Shown here: positions 45,053 to 53,499 of the stretch, one piece after another
Position numbering within the stretch: position 1 is the first letter of the stretch
How the letters are laid out: every line of letters starts with the position of its first letter
Source of the DNA: IDS-8 sp040902105
Lineage (GTDB): Bacteria; Pseudomonadota; Gammaproteobacteria; Steroidobacterales; Woeseiaceae
DNA length: 64,000 bases
Direction: 5' to 3'
Assembly: GCA_040902105.1 (NCBI GenBank)
Contig: JBBDXW010000054.1
Span: 37,795-101,794, forward strand
Notes under the pieces: model-generated
What the model saw: only the letters and a program-made list of their open reading frames with translations
What the model was told of the DNA's origin: nothing
Databases searched by the model: none
Position numbers and translations under genes: made by a program

Positions 45053-46927
45053 GTGAAACACAGCGACCGACAGTTGGGCATGCATACAACCATTTCGCGC
45101 CGGGATTTCCTGAACGGCGTGAGCCTCGCGGTCGGCGCCTCGCTGATCCCCGCCAATGTCGCGGCCGCCAACCTCGCTGATCAGGAGCTCTCAGGCTACT
45201 ATCCGCCAGCCCTGACCGGCATGCGCGGCTCGCACGCCGGCTCTTTCGAGGTTGCACACAGCCTCCGCGACGGAGCCAGCTGGGTCGGCGAAGACACGGG
45301 GGAACGATACGACCTGGCGGTCGTCGGCGGCGGCATCAGCGGTTTGTCCGCGGCCTACTTCCATCGCCAGGCAGCTGGCGCTGCAGCGAAGATACTGATC
45401 CTCGATAATCACGACGACTTCGGCGGTCACGCCAAGCGTAACGAATTCCGGATCGGAGATCGGCTGCTGATCGGCTACGGCGGTACGATGCTGCTCGAGC
45501 AGCCGGCTGGCTATCCGGAAATTGCGAAAAGGCTCATTCGGGATATCGGCATAGACACGCAGCGCTTCTATAAGGCGTTCGACCGGGACCTGTATCCTTC
45601 ACTTAAACTGACCCGGGGCACCTGGTTTAGCCAGGAAACCTTCGGTGCCGATCACCTGGCTGTCGGTGAGCTCACGGAGCCGCAGATACTTGAGCAAGTC
45701 CCGCTCTCGGAGACCGCAAAAGCGGATCTCGCGCGCCTGCTGGCCGACGACCGGCACTATCTCGACGGACTGGATCGAGACGACTGGTTCGACTACCTCG
45801 CGAATACGGATTACGAGACCTATCTCCGGGAGCGTGCGGGAATCGGCCGTGAGGCATTGAAAGTCCTGGCCGACCGGCCCCGTGGCGTCTGGGCCGTGGG
45901 CATCGACGCGTTACCGTCCAGCACCGCCTGGAGCAGCGGCTATCCGGGCTTCGGCAACCTGCAGCTCGGTATCGATGCTTATGCCCGCGAAGAGTCCGAA
46001 CCCAACATCTTTCACTTTCCCGACGGCAATGCCTCGGTTGCCCGACTCCTCGTGCGGCACATGATCCCGCCAGCAGCCCCGGGAGACGACATGGAGGATA
46101 TCGTAACCGCTCGCTTCAACTACGGAAGACTGGACGACCCGGAGTCGTCCGTGCGCATTCGGCTGAACAGTACCGTTGTGCGTGTACGCCATGCCAATGA
46201 CAAGTTGACCAACCCGGTGCGCGTTACCTACGTGCGAGACGGCGTTGCGCGCACCGTCAGCGCAAACCGGGTCGTGCTCGCATGCTACCACGGCATCATT
46301 CCGCGCCTTTGCCCAGAGATGCCGGCCGGTCAGCGTGCGCTGTTGTCCAACTCCTTGCGCGCACCGCTCGTGTACACGAACGTCCTGATTCGCGACTGGA
46401 CCAGCTTTGCGAGGCTCGGTTTACACTATATTGATTGTCCCGGCAGCTATCATCACCGGGTAATGCTCGACTACCCGGTGAGTATGGGCGATTACCGATG
46501 TCCGCAGACCCCAGCGGAGCCGATCGTCCTGCATCTGGATCGGATACCGGGACAGCCGGGGCTGAGCGCCCGCGAGCAGTTCGCCGCGGGCAAGCGGGAA
46601 TTGCTGCGGACGCCGTTCGAAACTTTCGAACGCAACATACGGGCACAGCTCGGCAGAATTCTCGGCGATGCAGGTTTCGATCCGGCTCGGGACATCGCGG
46701 CGATCACGGTCAACCGATGGCCGCATGGCTATGCCTACGGTTACGATCCGGCTGCCGACCGGGTGGCCTTCGAGCCGGGACACTGGCCCAGGGAAAAGCG
46801 CTACTGGCGGAAGGCCAGCGAGCGGTTCGGCAACATCACGATTGCCGCAACGGATGCGGCATCGAATGCCATGACCGAGTCCGCAATCGAGGAGGCGTAT
46901 CGCGCGGTCGACGAGCTGTCGCTGTGA
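45053..46927 (+). CDS. Tat-exported spermidine-dehydrogenase-like FAD protein (copy 2)
   Basis: A 624-residue paralog of 5371-7356. ISRRDFLNGVSLAVGASLIP is the twin-arginine signal. GMRGSHAGSFEVAHSLRDGA, then the FAD motif LAVVGGGISGLSAAYF and LDNHDDFGGHAKRNEF follow. The C-terminus SERFGNITIAATDAASNAM closes the FAD site. GTG at 45053 is chosen over GTG at 45047 because AGGAGG at 45041-45046 is then six bases away. It lies between cassette A (divergent) and the AraC regulator (convergent), which suggests shared control with the flavoprotein cassettes. Confidence 0.85.
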   Translation: MKHSDRQLGMHTTISRRDFLNGVSLAVGASLIPANVAAANLADQELSGYYPPALTGMRGSHAGSFEVAHSLRDGASWVGEDTGERYDLAVVGGGISGLSAAYFHRQAAGAAAKILILDNHDDFGGHAKRNEFRIGDRLLIGYGGTMLLEQPAGYPEIAKRLIRDIGIDTQRFYKAFDRDLYPSLKLTRGTWFSQETFGADHLAVGELTEPQILEQVPLSETAKADLARLLADDRHYLDGLDRDDWFDYLANTDYETYLRERAGIGREALKVLADRPRGVWAVGIDALPSSTAWSSGYPGFGNLQLGIDAYAREESEPNIFHFPDGNASVARLLVRHMIPPAAPGDDMEDIVTARFNYGRLDDPESSVRIRLNSTVVRVRHANDKLTNPVRVTYVRDGVARTVSANRVVLACYHGIIPRLCPEMPAGQRALLSNSLRAPLVYTNVLIRDWTSFARLGLHYIDCPGSYHHRVMLDYPVSMGDYRCPQTPAEPIVLHLDRIPGQPGLSAREQFAAGKRELLRTPFETFERNIRAQLGRILGDAGFDPARDIAAITVNRWPHGYAYGYDPAADRVAFEPGHWPREKRYWRKASERFGNITIAATDAASNAMTESAIEEAYRAVDELSL

Positions 46928-46974
46928 CGCAGACCGAATACACGACGTGTACGCGGACTGTCTGAACGACGGCG

Positions 46975-47781
46975 TTACTTCCCTTGTGACGCCAATGAAG
47001 TCTGCTTCAGTTGTTCGCACCTGTATTGAGCGGGTGTCTGGCCAACGTGCTTCTTGAAGGCCGAGTAGAACGCCGAAATGGAGTTGAAGCCGACCGTATA
47101 GGCAATGTTCAGGATTGCCTGACTCAGGCCGTCGACGCCCGTCATCAGTTCCGTGGCGCAATGGACACGATACTTGTTCAGGTAATCGAAAAAGCTCATG
47201 TTGAACCCGGAATTGATGACCTGGGACAGGTGATTCACGGAGCAACCGACGGCCTCAGCGAGGCTCGGCAGCGTCAGCCCGGGTTGAAGGAACAGCTTTT
47301 CTGATCGCATGACGTCGTCCAGCCGGTTCTTGTATTCGAGTAGCCTTTGATCGTCCAGGCCCGATTTCGCATACTTGCATTGTGCCGGCTGCGTCACGGG
47401 ACCGGACGGGAGACGTGCCTGCCGTGCCTCAGCTACGTCGTAGTAGTCGGTGATCATCAAAGCTGCATCATCCCGGAGAGTGATGAACTCGGCGCCGTGG
47501 TAGGTTTCGTCGTGGGTGCTGTTTCCGTCGTCCCGTGGGATCATCCGGTACTGGTAGGCGATCGCATTTCGGCTTGTCAACACCCGGCCTGTGAGCTCAT
47601 ACCGGTGCTGAAACGCCGCGAAGAAGCGTTCCAGGTTCGCAATCAGCTCGTCTTGCGTCCATTCGACATTCTGCCCAATGTCGCAATACCGCCCGTTTCG
47701 AGCAAGGTGAGACGCAACCTCTTCCGGATCACGATGATTCCACGCGTCGAAATAGCTGTTTACGAACTCCGCCCTGTGCAT
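46975..47781 (-). CDS. AraC-family regulator with an N-terminal NTF2/SnoaL-like domain
   Basis: A 268-residue protein. Residues 1-120 look like an NTF2-like cone (FVNSYFDAWNHRDPEEVASH at the start, ETYHGAEFITLRDDAALMIT near its end). Residues about 150-260 are an AraC double helix-turn-helix: LTLPSLAEAVGCSVNHLSQV for the first and the standard ILNIAYTVGFNSISAFYSAF for the second. The N-terminal domain replaces the usual cupin sensor, so the ligand is probably a small molecule held in the cone. It sits between spermidine-dehydrogenase-like copy 2 and cassette B and likely controls them. A short dyad at 47816-47826, 35 bases before its ATG, might be an operator. Confidence 0.82.
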   Translation of the reverse strand: MHRAEFVNSYFDAWNHRDPEEVASHLARNGRYCDIGQNVEWTQDELIANLERFFAAFQHRYELTGRVLTSRNAIAYQYRMIPRDDGNSTHDETYHGAEFITLRDDAALMITDYYDVAEARQARLPSGPVTQPAQCKYAKSGLDDQRLLEYKNRLDDVMRSEKLFLQPGLTLPSLAEAVGCSVNHLSQVINSGFNMSFFDYLNKYRVHCATELMTGVDGLSQAILNIAYTVGFNSISAFYSAFKKHVGQTPAQYRCEQLKQTSLASQGK

Positions 47782-47815
47782 GTGAACTCTCCCCGAACGC
47801 CGCCAGCTCGATTAT

Positions 47816-47826
47816 ACACCCGGTGT
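47816..47826. promoter_or_regulatory. Short dyad upstream of the AraC-type regulator
   Basis: ACACC-C-GGTGT forms a perfect 5+1+5 inverted repeat 35 bases upstream of the regulator's start codon. It could be an autoregulatory site. It is short, and AraC proteins usually bind direct repeats, so chance is a real alternative. Confidence 0.2.
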
Positions 47827-47862
47827 GGCTGAAGGTTTTATGCCATTGGGGCGCTGGAGGCT

Positions 47863-48048
47863 GTGCTCCGCCACGATGCCGGCGGGCTGCGGGGCAAAGT
47901 ATTTCTTCATTCTGTCTTCCTGGACAGGGGACAGTGCGATCGGGCGGTCGAAGTCATTGAGTCACGACAGGAGCCCAAGGAATCGATCCACGGTTCTGCC
48001 TACTCGTTGATCAGGGAGGCAGTCTTTACGTGCTGGGAAGATGTTTAA
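47863..48048 (+). other. Short open frame, possible gene-end remnant
   Basis: In the 283-base gap between the regulator and cassette B, a frame open from about 47842 reads LRHDAGGLRGKVFLHSVFLD and SAYSLIREAVFTCWEDV to TAA at 48046-48048. It looks protein-like but matches nothing I know, and it has no ribosome site. I take it as a possible C-terminal remnant only. Confidence 0.2.
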
Positions 48049-48064
48049 CTCGCTGCAGGGCTGA

Positions 48065-49270
48065 TCAATAGTCGGGCGGCGGCGTCGCGCGTGCGCGTTC
48101 CGGCATCCAGAACGGCTTATTTATGCGTTTGCACCGGGCGATACGCCGGTAGGGACGCAGTTCTTTTTCGTAATAGATTTCCGCCCACAAGTCACCGTCC
48201 ATATGCTCGGTCTTGATCATGGCGAGGGCGAGATTGGCTTTTACAGCCGGAGACCACATAGCAGAGGTAACGTAGCCGATTTCACGGGTGCATCGCCTGG
48301 TCGGGTAAATGTAGGCTCCAGCGGCCGGCTTGTTGCCCTCCACGTCGAGCCTGGTCAACGTGTACCTGGGGCCGCGCTGTTTCTCGCGCCACAGAGCACT
48401 GCGGCCGTTGAAGTGCGGCTTGTCGAAATCGACCAGCCAGCCGAGATTGAGCTCGAACGGCGTCTGGTCATGCTCAAAGTGCACGGTTCGCAGCGCTTCG
48501 TTGAATTCCATGGCCGGCATGATGAATGCCGCCTCCAGTCTCGCCATGTTGGTAGCGGCTTCGCCGTACGGCTGGATGCCGTAATCTTCCCCGGCCGCGT
48601 ACAGCTCGTCCCAAACTTGCAGAGCGAGTTCGGCGTGAAGCCAGAGTTCATAACCGAGGTCGCCGGTGAATCCCGTCCGCGAGATCATCAGTTCATCACC
48701 ATGAAAGGGGAACCGCATGACGTCGAACGGTTTCGCGGATCCGATGCCTTTGAATCCCATTCGTTTCAGCACGGCACAGGAAGTAGGACCCTGCAGCGAG
48801 AGGCCACCCAGCGCGTCGCTGATGTCGGTGACGGTTACATCATCGAAGCCGAACGTGCTCTTCTCGAGCCAGGCGATGCAGGAGCTGCCGCAGGTCAGCA
48901 TGAAGCGATCGTCGGCAAGCCGGAAAATCGTGCCGTCATCGATCATTCTTCCTTCATCCGTGCACCAGACGCTGTATCCGACGCGATGCAGTCCGATCTT
49001 TCGAACATCGCGCGTTACCAGGCGGTTGAGCATTGGTTCGGCGTCGCGGCCTCTGATCTCGTATTTCTGCATCGGGCAAATGTCATACGTCCCGCAGGAG
49101 TTCCGTACGCAGAAGTATTCGTATACCGGATCGTAGTAATACGGTGCGAACTTGTAGCCGTTCCAGGACGCCCATGCGTCGCGAATGTTCAGGGCTGCCT
49201 GGCGCGAGTGGAACGGCGAAAGCTTCAGGCGCTCGCCCGCGTATGCGTCGGCCGTATGCTCGTCATTCAT
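48065..49270 (-). CDS. GcvT-like aminomethyltransferase / folate-dependent demethylase family (cassette B)
   Basis: A 401-residue paralog of 40565-41761. CGTYDICPMQKYEIRGRDAE and LNRLVTRDVRKIGLHRVGYS begin the folate-binding part; LQGPTSCAVLKRMGF and SRTGFTGDLGYELWLHAE are the central signatures; KANLALAMIKTEHMDGDLWA lies in the C-terminal barrel. It has no lipoyl or dehydrogenase partner here, so glycine cleavage is unlikely. The ATG at 49270 overlaps the upstream flavoprotein stop by eight bases. Role inferred: taking the one-carbon unit released by the two flavoproteins onto tetrahydrofolate. Confidence 0.82.
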   Translation of the reverse strand: MNDEHTADAYAGERLKLSPFHSRQAALNIRDAWASWNGYKFAPYYYDPVYEYFCVRNSCGTYDICPMQKYEIRGRDAEPMLNRLVTRDVRKIGLHRVGYSVWCTDEGRMIDDGTIFRLADDRFMLTCGSSCIAWLEKSTFGFDDVTVTDISDALGGLSLQGPTSCAVLKRMGFKGIGSAKPFDVMRFPFHGDELMISRTGFTGDLGYELWLHAELALQVWDELYAAGEDYGIQPYGEAATNMARLEAAFIMPAMEFNEALRTVHFEHDQTPFELNLGWLVDFDKPHFNGRSALWREKQRGPRYTLTRLDVEGNKPAAGAYIYPTRRCTREIGYVTSAMWSPAVKANLALAMIKTEHMDGDLWAEIYYEKELRPYRRIARCKRINKPFWMPERARATPPPDY

Positions 49271-50882
49271 CGTAGAAGTCGTCCTTCGGTACGGTATTCG
49301 GGCGGCGCAGGTCTATGAGTATCTCCCGCGCTGCGTTCGCACCACAGGCGGAGGAGACACCTCCGCCGGGGTGTGTCGACGATCCACACATATACAGGTT
49401 CCTGACCGGCATACGATACTGGCCGTATCCGGGGAACGGGCGGTTGAAGAACAGCTGATCGATGGTCAGCTCGCCTTGGAAGATATTGCCTTCAGTCAGG
49501 CCGATCTCCGACTCGATTTCATGCGGTGTCCGGACTTCCATGTGGACGATCAGGTTCCTGAAGCCAGGGCTGTAGCGCTCGATCTTGTCGATCACGGTCT
49601 GGCCGAACCGTTCCCGTTTCTCGGGCGACCACAAACCGTCGGACAGGCTGCTCGGGCAGTACTGGATGAAATTCGACATCCAATGGCAGCCGGGCGGCGC
49701 GACCGTTGGATCCGAGCCCGACGGAATGACCGACTCGATGAACGGATTGTCCGACCAGCGCCCGCGTTTCCAGCAATCGTAGGCGCGCTCCATCGTTTCC
49801 AGCGATCCGTTGAAAGTCTGACCGCCGCGATTGATGTAGCGATCGTCCGGTACGCCGGAGAATCGCGGCAGGCCGGACAAAGCGATGTTTACCTTGCCGG
49901 ATGACCCGCGAATCTTGAAGTTACAAGCTTTTTCGAAGATACCTTCCGGAAGATCGGCCTTATCCATGATCCGGGTAAAGGTACGTTTGGCGTCGAGGTT
50001 CGAGACGACGATGCGAGCGCGTAATTCGTCGCCGTTCTCGAGCATCACACCCACCGCCTTCCGGTTCTCGACCAGCACCTTCCGAACACCGGCTTGGGTA
50101 CATATTTCACCGCCGTGCGACCTGACTGCGCAGGCAAGGGCCGTGGAGATCGCGCCCATGCCGCCGCGCGCGAGTCCCCATGCGCCAATGTTGCCGTCCA
50201 CATCGCCCATCGCGTGGTGCAACAGAATATACGCGGACCCCGGCGAGTACACGCCGAGCGCTGTGCCGATGATTCCCGGACTGGCCATTGCAGCCTTGAT
50301 CAATTCGTTTTCGAAGTAGTCGTCCAGAAAGTCTGCCGCGCTTATGGTGAAGAAGCGCACGTATTCGTAAATCTCCCTCTCGCCCAGCGACCAGAACTGC
50401 TTCGCGAGATACAGAAATTCCAGGATATCTTTCGGCCGAAACGAGGTCGGCTCCGGCGGCGTCCGCATCAGGGTCTTGCGGATGAGCTGCGAATAGCGCG
50501 TGAGATCTGCATGGAAGCGATGCATTGCATCGGCGTCATGGGGTGAATGGCGTTTCAGCTCGAGGTAGGCTGCGTCCGGGTTGTGATAAGCGAACAGCCT
50601 TCCATCGCCGTCCCCGAAACTGATCGTTCCCAGGTAGGGCACCAGGATCAGCCCGTGTCTGCTCAGATCGAGGTCGCGATGAATCGCCTGGCGCAACATG
50701 CTGCAGACGTACGAGCAATTCGAGTAGACCCAGCCCGGGTGCAGCTCCCGGGAAACCGCGGCACCACCGATATAGGCGTTCTTTTCCAGGACGACGACAT
50801 TCAGCCCGGCTTTCGCGAGGTAGGCGGCGTTTGTGAGCCCATTGTGCCCGGCGCCGATCACGATCGCGTCGTAGCGGTTCAC
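49263..50882 (-). CDS. CrtI/PYROXD2-like FAD-dependent oxidoreductase (subtype X, cassette B)
   Basis: A 539-residue flavoprotein with AIVIGAGHNGLTNAAYLAKA, the subtype X block WVYSNCSYVCSMLRQAIHRD, and the closure YMCGSSTHPGGGVSSACG. GTG at 50882 overlaps the stop of the upstream subtype Y gene by four bases (GTGA), and its own stop overlaps the GcvT-like start. It is the middle gene of cassette B, whereas in cassette A the subtype X gene comes first. In the closure, SSACG replaces the MGAPG of its paralogs, a difference close to the flavin. It should be cytosolic. Confidence 0.85.
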   Translation of the reverse strand: MNRYDAIVIGAGHNGLTNAAYLAKAGLNVVVLEKNAYIGGAAVSRELHPGWVYSNCSYVCSMLRQAIHRDLDLSRHGLILVPYLGTISFGDGDGRLFAYHNPDAAYLELKRHSPHDADAMHRFHADLTRYSQLIRKTLMRTPPEPTSFRPKDILEFLYLAKQFWSLGEREIYEYVRFFTISAADFLDDYFENELIKAAMASPGIIGTALGVYSPGSAYILLHHAMGDVDGNIGAWGLARGGMGAISTALACAVRSHGGEICTQAGVRKVLVENRKAVGVMLENGDELRARIVVSNLDAKRTFTRIMDKADLPEGIFEKACNFKIRGSSGKVNIALSGLPRFSGVPDDRYINRGGQTFNGSLETMERAYDCWKRGRWSDNPFIESVIPSGSDPTVAPPGCHWMSNFIQYCPSSLSDGLWSPEKRERFGQTVIDKIERYSPGFRNLIVHMEVRTPHEIESEIGLTEGNIFQGELTIDQLFFNRPFPGYGQYRMPVRNLYMCGSSTHPGGGVSSACGANAAREILIDLRRPNTVPKDDFYDE

Positions 50883-52423
50883 CGGAGGATCTCCCGCGCG
50901 GCATTGTGTCCGGCCACCCCGGTAATATCGCCTCCCGGATGACACCCTGCGCCGCACAGAAACAGATTTGGCAGCGGCGTCCGATACTGCGCAGCGCCGT
51001 AGGTCGGCCGCATCATCAGCATCTGGTCGACTGCAAACTCCGTATGATGCCAATGGCCGCCTGTTACCCGATATTCCCGCTCCAGGTCGGCGGGTGTCAG
51101 GAATTCGCTGTGCAGGATCTGCTCACGAATGCCGGGGGCATAGCGCCCGATCGAATCGATCGACCGTTCGCGGGCTGTGTTGCGGGCGGCCTCGTTCCAG
51201 CCAGTCTTTAGGCGATAGGGGATGTACATGACGTGCGCCGACAAGACGTGCTTGTCTGCAGGCGCGAGTGATGCATCGCGGATGCTGGGAACGACGATTT
51301 CCAGAACCGGGCTGGCAGGGCACCCGCCGTACTTGGCGTCATCGAACGCAAACTCCATCGCATCCAGTTCCGGCGCAATGATCAACCGGCCATCGGGACG
51401 CTCCAGCCCGGAAAACTGCGGCAGGCCATCCAGTGCCAGGTGCAGTTTTGCGACGTAGCCGTCACAGCGCAGCCTGCGGATGCGGTTCGTGAAACCAATG
51501 TCGAGATATTCGGCACCGACGAGCTCAAGAAAGGTGCGCCTGGGGTCGACGGCGGAAATCACGCGATCAGCCCTGAGCTTTTCTCCATCGCCCAGTTGAA
51601 CGCCGTTCGTCGCAAGGCCGCTTTTGCCGCCATTGATCAGGATGCGGCTCACGCGCGCCCCGTATCGGATTTCAGCACCGAAACCCTGGGCAGAAATCGA
51701 CAGCGCATCGACGAGCCCGGGTACGCCACCAGTCGGAATGATATGCCCGGGCGTTGCCTGACCGGCTATTCGGTACAGCATCGTCAGCACAGCACTGTTC
51801 GGCGACCTTGGTGCGATCTTCGAGCCGATCAGCCCGTCCCAGCTGAACGCTGTCTTGACAAGGTTGTTCTCGAAGTATTCATCCATGAGGTCGCGGGCGG
51901 GGAGGGACACAATGCGGAGAAACTCGTGCAGGTCCCTCTTGCCCATGCGGCGCAGGTTGAAGCCGATCTGCGCGAACGTCAGTACGTCTCCAATCGAGTT
52001 GTTGCCCATTGGCGGCATCGTCTTGAACCAGAACGGCTCGAGGGCCTTCGCAAAGCGGGACATCAGCGCCTGGAATCGTGTGTTGGCGTCCGTATCCCTC
52101 GTGTCGGCGCCCTTCAGCAAGCCGTCTTCCAGGATGACGTGGTTCCCTTCGGTGCTCAAGCCGACCGTCGGCAATGCCCGACCGTCCGTAGTAAAGCCCT
52201 TTGCCGCGAGATTCAGATCGTCGACAATCGTTCTCGAGAAATGGCTGACCGAATGCGCAATTGATACACTGAATCCGTCGCAGAATTCACGGCGCGCGGC
52301 TAATCCGCCCGGGGACTTTGCGGCCTCCAGGACGAGCACGCGCTGTCCGCTCTTGGCGAGGTAGGCGGCGCAGACCAGGCCATTGTGTCCGGCCCCGATG
52401 ACGATCGAGTCGTAGCGATCCAA
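50879..52423 (-). CDS. CrtI/PYROXD2-like FAD-dependent oxidoreductase (subtype Y, cassette B)
   Basis: A 514-residue flavoprotein, closest to 41761-43308. SIVIGAGHNGLVCAAYLAKS and LVLEAAKSPGGLAARR begin it, IPTGGVPGLVDALSISAQGF lies in the FAD domain, and LFLCGAGCHPGGDITGVAG closes it. The start is TTG at 52423 with AAGGG seven bases upstream. It is the first gene of cassette B (subtype Y, subtype X, GcvT-like). The order of X and Y is reversed relative to cassette A, so the two cassettes are not simple recent tandem copies. Upstream of it lie only gene remnants. Confidence 0.84.
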   Translation of the reverse strand: MDRYDSIVIGAGHNGLVCAAYLAKSGQRVLVLEAAKSPGGLAARREFCDGFSVSIAHSVSHFSRTIVDDLNLAAKGFTTDGRALPTVGLSTEGNHVILEDGLLKGADTRDTDANTRFQALMSRFAKALEPFWFKTMPPMGNNSIGDVLTFAQIGFNLRRMGKRDLHEFLRIVSLPARDLMDEYFENNLVKTAFSWDGLIGSKIAPRSPNSAVLTMLYRIAGQATPGHIIPTGGVPGLVDALSISAQGFGAEIRYGARVSRILINGGKSGLATNGVQLGDGEKLRADRVISAVDPRRTFLELVGAEYLDIGFTNRIRRLRCDGYVAKLHLALDGLPQFSGLERPDGRLIIAPELDAMEFAFDDAKYGGCPASPVLEIVVPSIRDASLAPADKHVLSAHVMYIPYRLKTGWNEAARNTARERSIDSIGRYAPGIREQILHSEFLTPADLEREYRVTGGHWHHTEFAVDQMLMMRPTYGAAQYRTPLPNLFLCGAGCHPGGDITGVAGHNAAREILR

Positions 52424-52539
52424 GCGTGTACCCTTGTTTTTTCGGCCATTCCCGGGCGAAAGCTAGTTGAAGCAAGCCGGCGGGACTTCCGTGCCTATAC
52501 GCTTGAGAAGCACTTTGCACTGTTATTCAATGGCGACCG

Positions 52540-53041
52540 ATGAACGTCGCCCGACAGACCGGAATTGCGCCCTGGACGCAGGATACCCTGAGGCAGGGCT
52601 TTGCCCTGCTGGCGGCGGGTCGGACCACCGAGGCATCCGAATGCTGGCGGTCCGGAAGCAACCGGAAAACGTCGCTCTCCTCGTAAACTAGGCGAACAAC
52701 CAGATGTTCCTGGGAACGCTGGAGGAGGTCGAGCGGACCCTGCGCAGGGCGCTCGCCTTGCAGCCGGGCAATCTAAATGCCCACTGGGTACTTTCGGATG
52801 TGCGTCGGGCCAGGGACCGTGATCACATCCGGGAACTCGAACGGCTGATACAAGGAGAAGAGCGCAATCCGCGCGCGCTCGCGTTTCTCTGCTATGCCCT
52901 CGGCAAGGAGCTGGAGGATCTCGAGGATTGGGACGCGGCTTTCGAGGCCTTCACTCGCGGCGCGAAGACAAGGCGCAGCATCGTCGATTACGATGAGCAG
53001 TCGGAAGTCGAGATGTACCAGGCGTTCGGCAAGGTTTTCCG
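52540..53041 (+). pseudogene. N-terminal remnant of a TPR-sulfotransferase-like gene, cut by an IS remnant
   Basis: ATG at 52540 opens a frame with TLRQGFALLAAGRTTEASEC, a TPR-like helix, that ends at TAA 52684-52686. The next frame reads MFLGTLEEVERTLRRALALQ and PGNLNAHWVLSDVRRARDRD from 52704, then FLCYALGKELEDLEDWDAAF and YDEQSEVEMYQAFGKVF. This is the layout of TPR proteins that carry a C-terminal sulfotransferase domain. At about 53041 the match ends and sequence of an insertion-sequence remnant begins, so the catalytic domain is gone. At least one shift and one stop precede that cut. Bases 52424-52539 hold nothing recognisable. Confidence 0.55.
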
Positions 53042-53490
53042 AAAGCATCTTTGTCGGCTTGGGCCATCGACAGTTCCTGCGTGTATGCCGAAGCCAATTA
53101 TTCGGCGCGTGAACTGGTCCATAACGACGAGAACAGGTGCCGGAATTTGCGTCACTAGCGTGGAAGGCTTCAGCACGGCAGCAGCGCAGACCAGCCGGCC
53201 GGGACGAATGAAGAGTGTGCCAAGACCGGCGAAAGAGCGATCGAGCAGGCCGAGGTTTCGGTGCTCGTTCCGACCTCTAATCAAGGATAATAAGTTGGTG
53301 TTTAACCAGAAGCGACTCGGCAATGACGGCGCGGGCACCGCCCAGACCGATCATCTTGGCGATAGTGGCAATTAGGTGGATCACAGAATGGCACGATCGC
53401 GCATGACGCCGGCATCGTAACAAGCGGATTTCCCATTACAAGACTGTAATTTTGTCCCGAGTTATGCGACGAACAGGAATTCGCCACCCA
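53042..53490 (-). mobile_element. Internally deleted remnant of insertion sequence IS-A (copy 3)
   Basis: On the minus strand it carries two separate pieces of the transposase intact at 59334-60422: the N-terminal part around LGTLFIRPGRLVCAAAVLKP (intact copy: LCTLFIRPGRFFRIAIVVKP), and a central part VMDQFTRRIIGFGIHAGTVD (intact copy: VMDQFKRQIIGFGIHAGAVD). The stretch between them is deleted. The right end, GGAATTCGCCAC at about 53476-53487, is shared with the two other copies. It truncates the TPR gene and ends ten bases before the IorB-like pseudogene. Confidence 0.75.
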
Positions 53491-53499
53491 CCCATGCTT

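Noticed and set aside
40565..49270. The GcvT-like genes as part of a glycine cleavage system.
   Set aside because: No GcvH, GcvP or lipoamide dehydrogenase gene is present, and both genes are coupled to CrtI-like flavoproteins instead.
3242..52423. The CrtI-like proteins as carotenoid biosynthesis enzymes.
   Set aside because: No phytoene synthase, cyclase or prenyl transferase gene is in the window; the neighbours concern amines.
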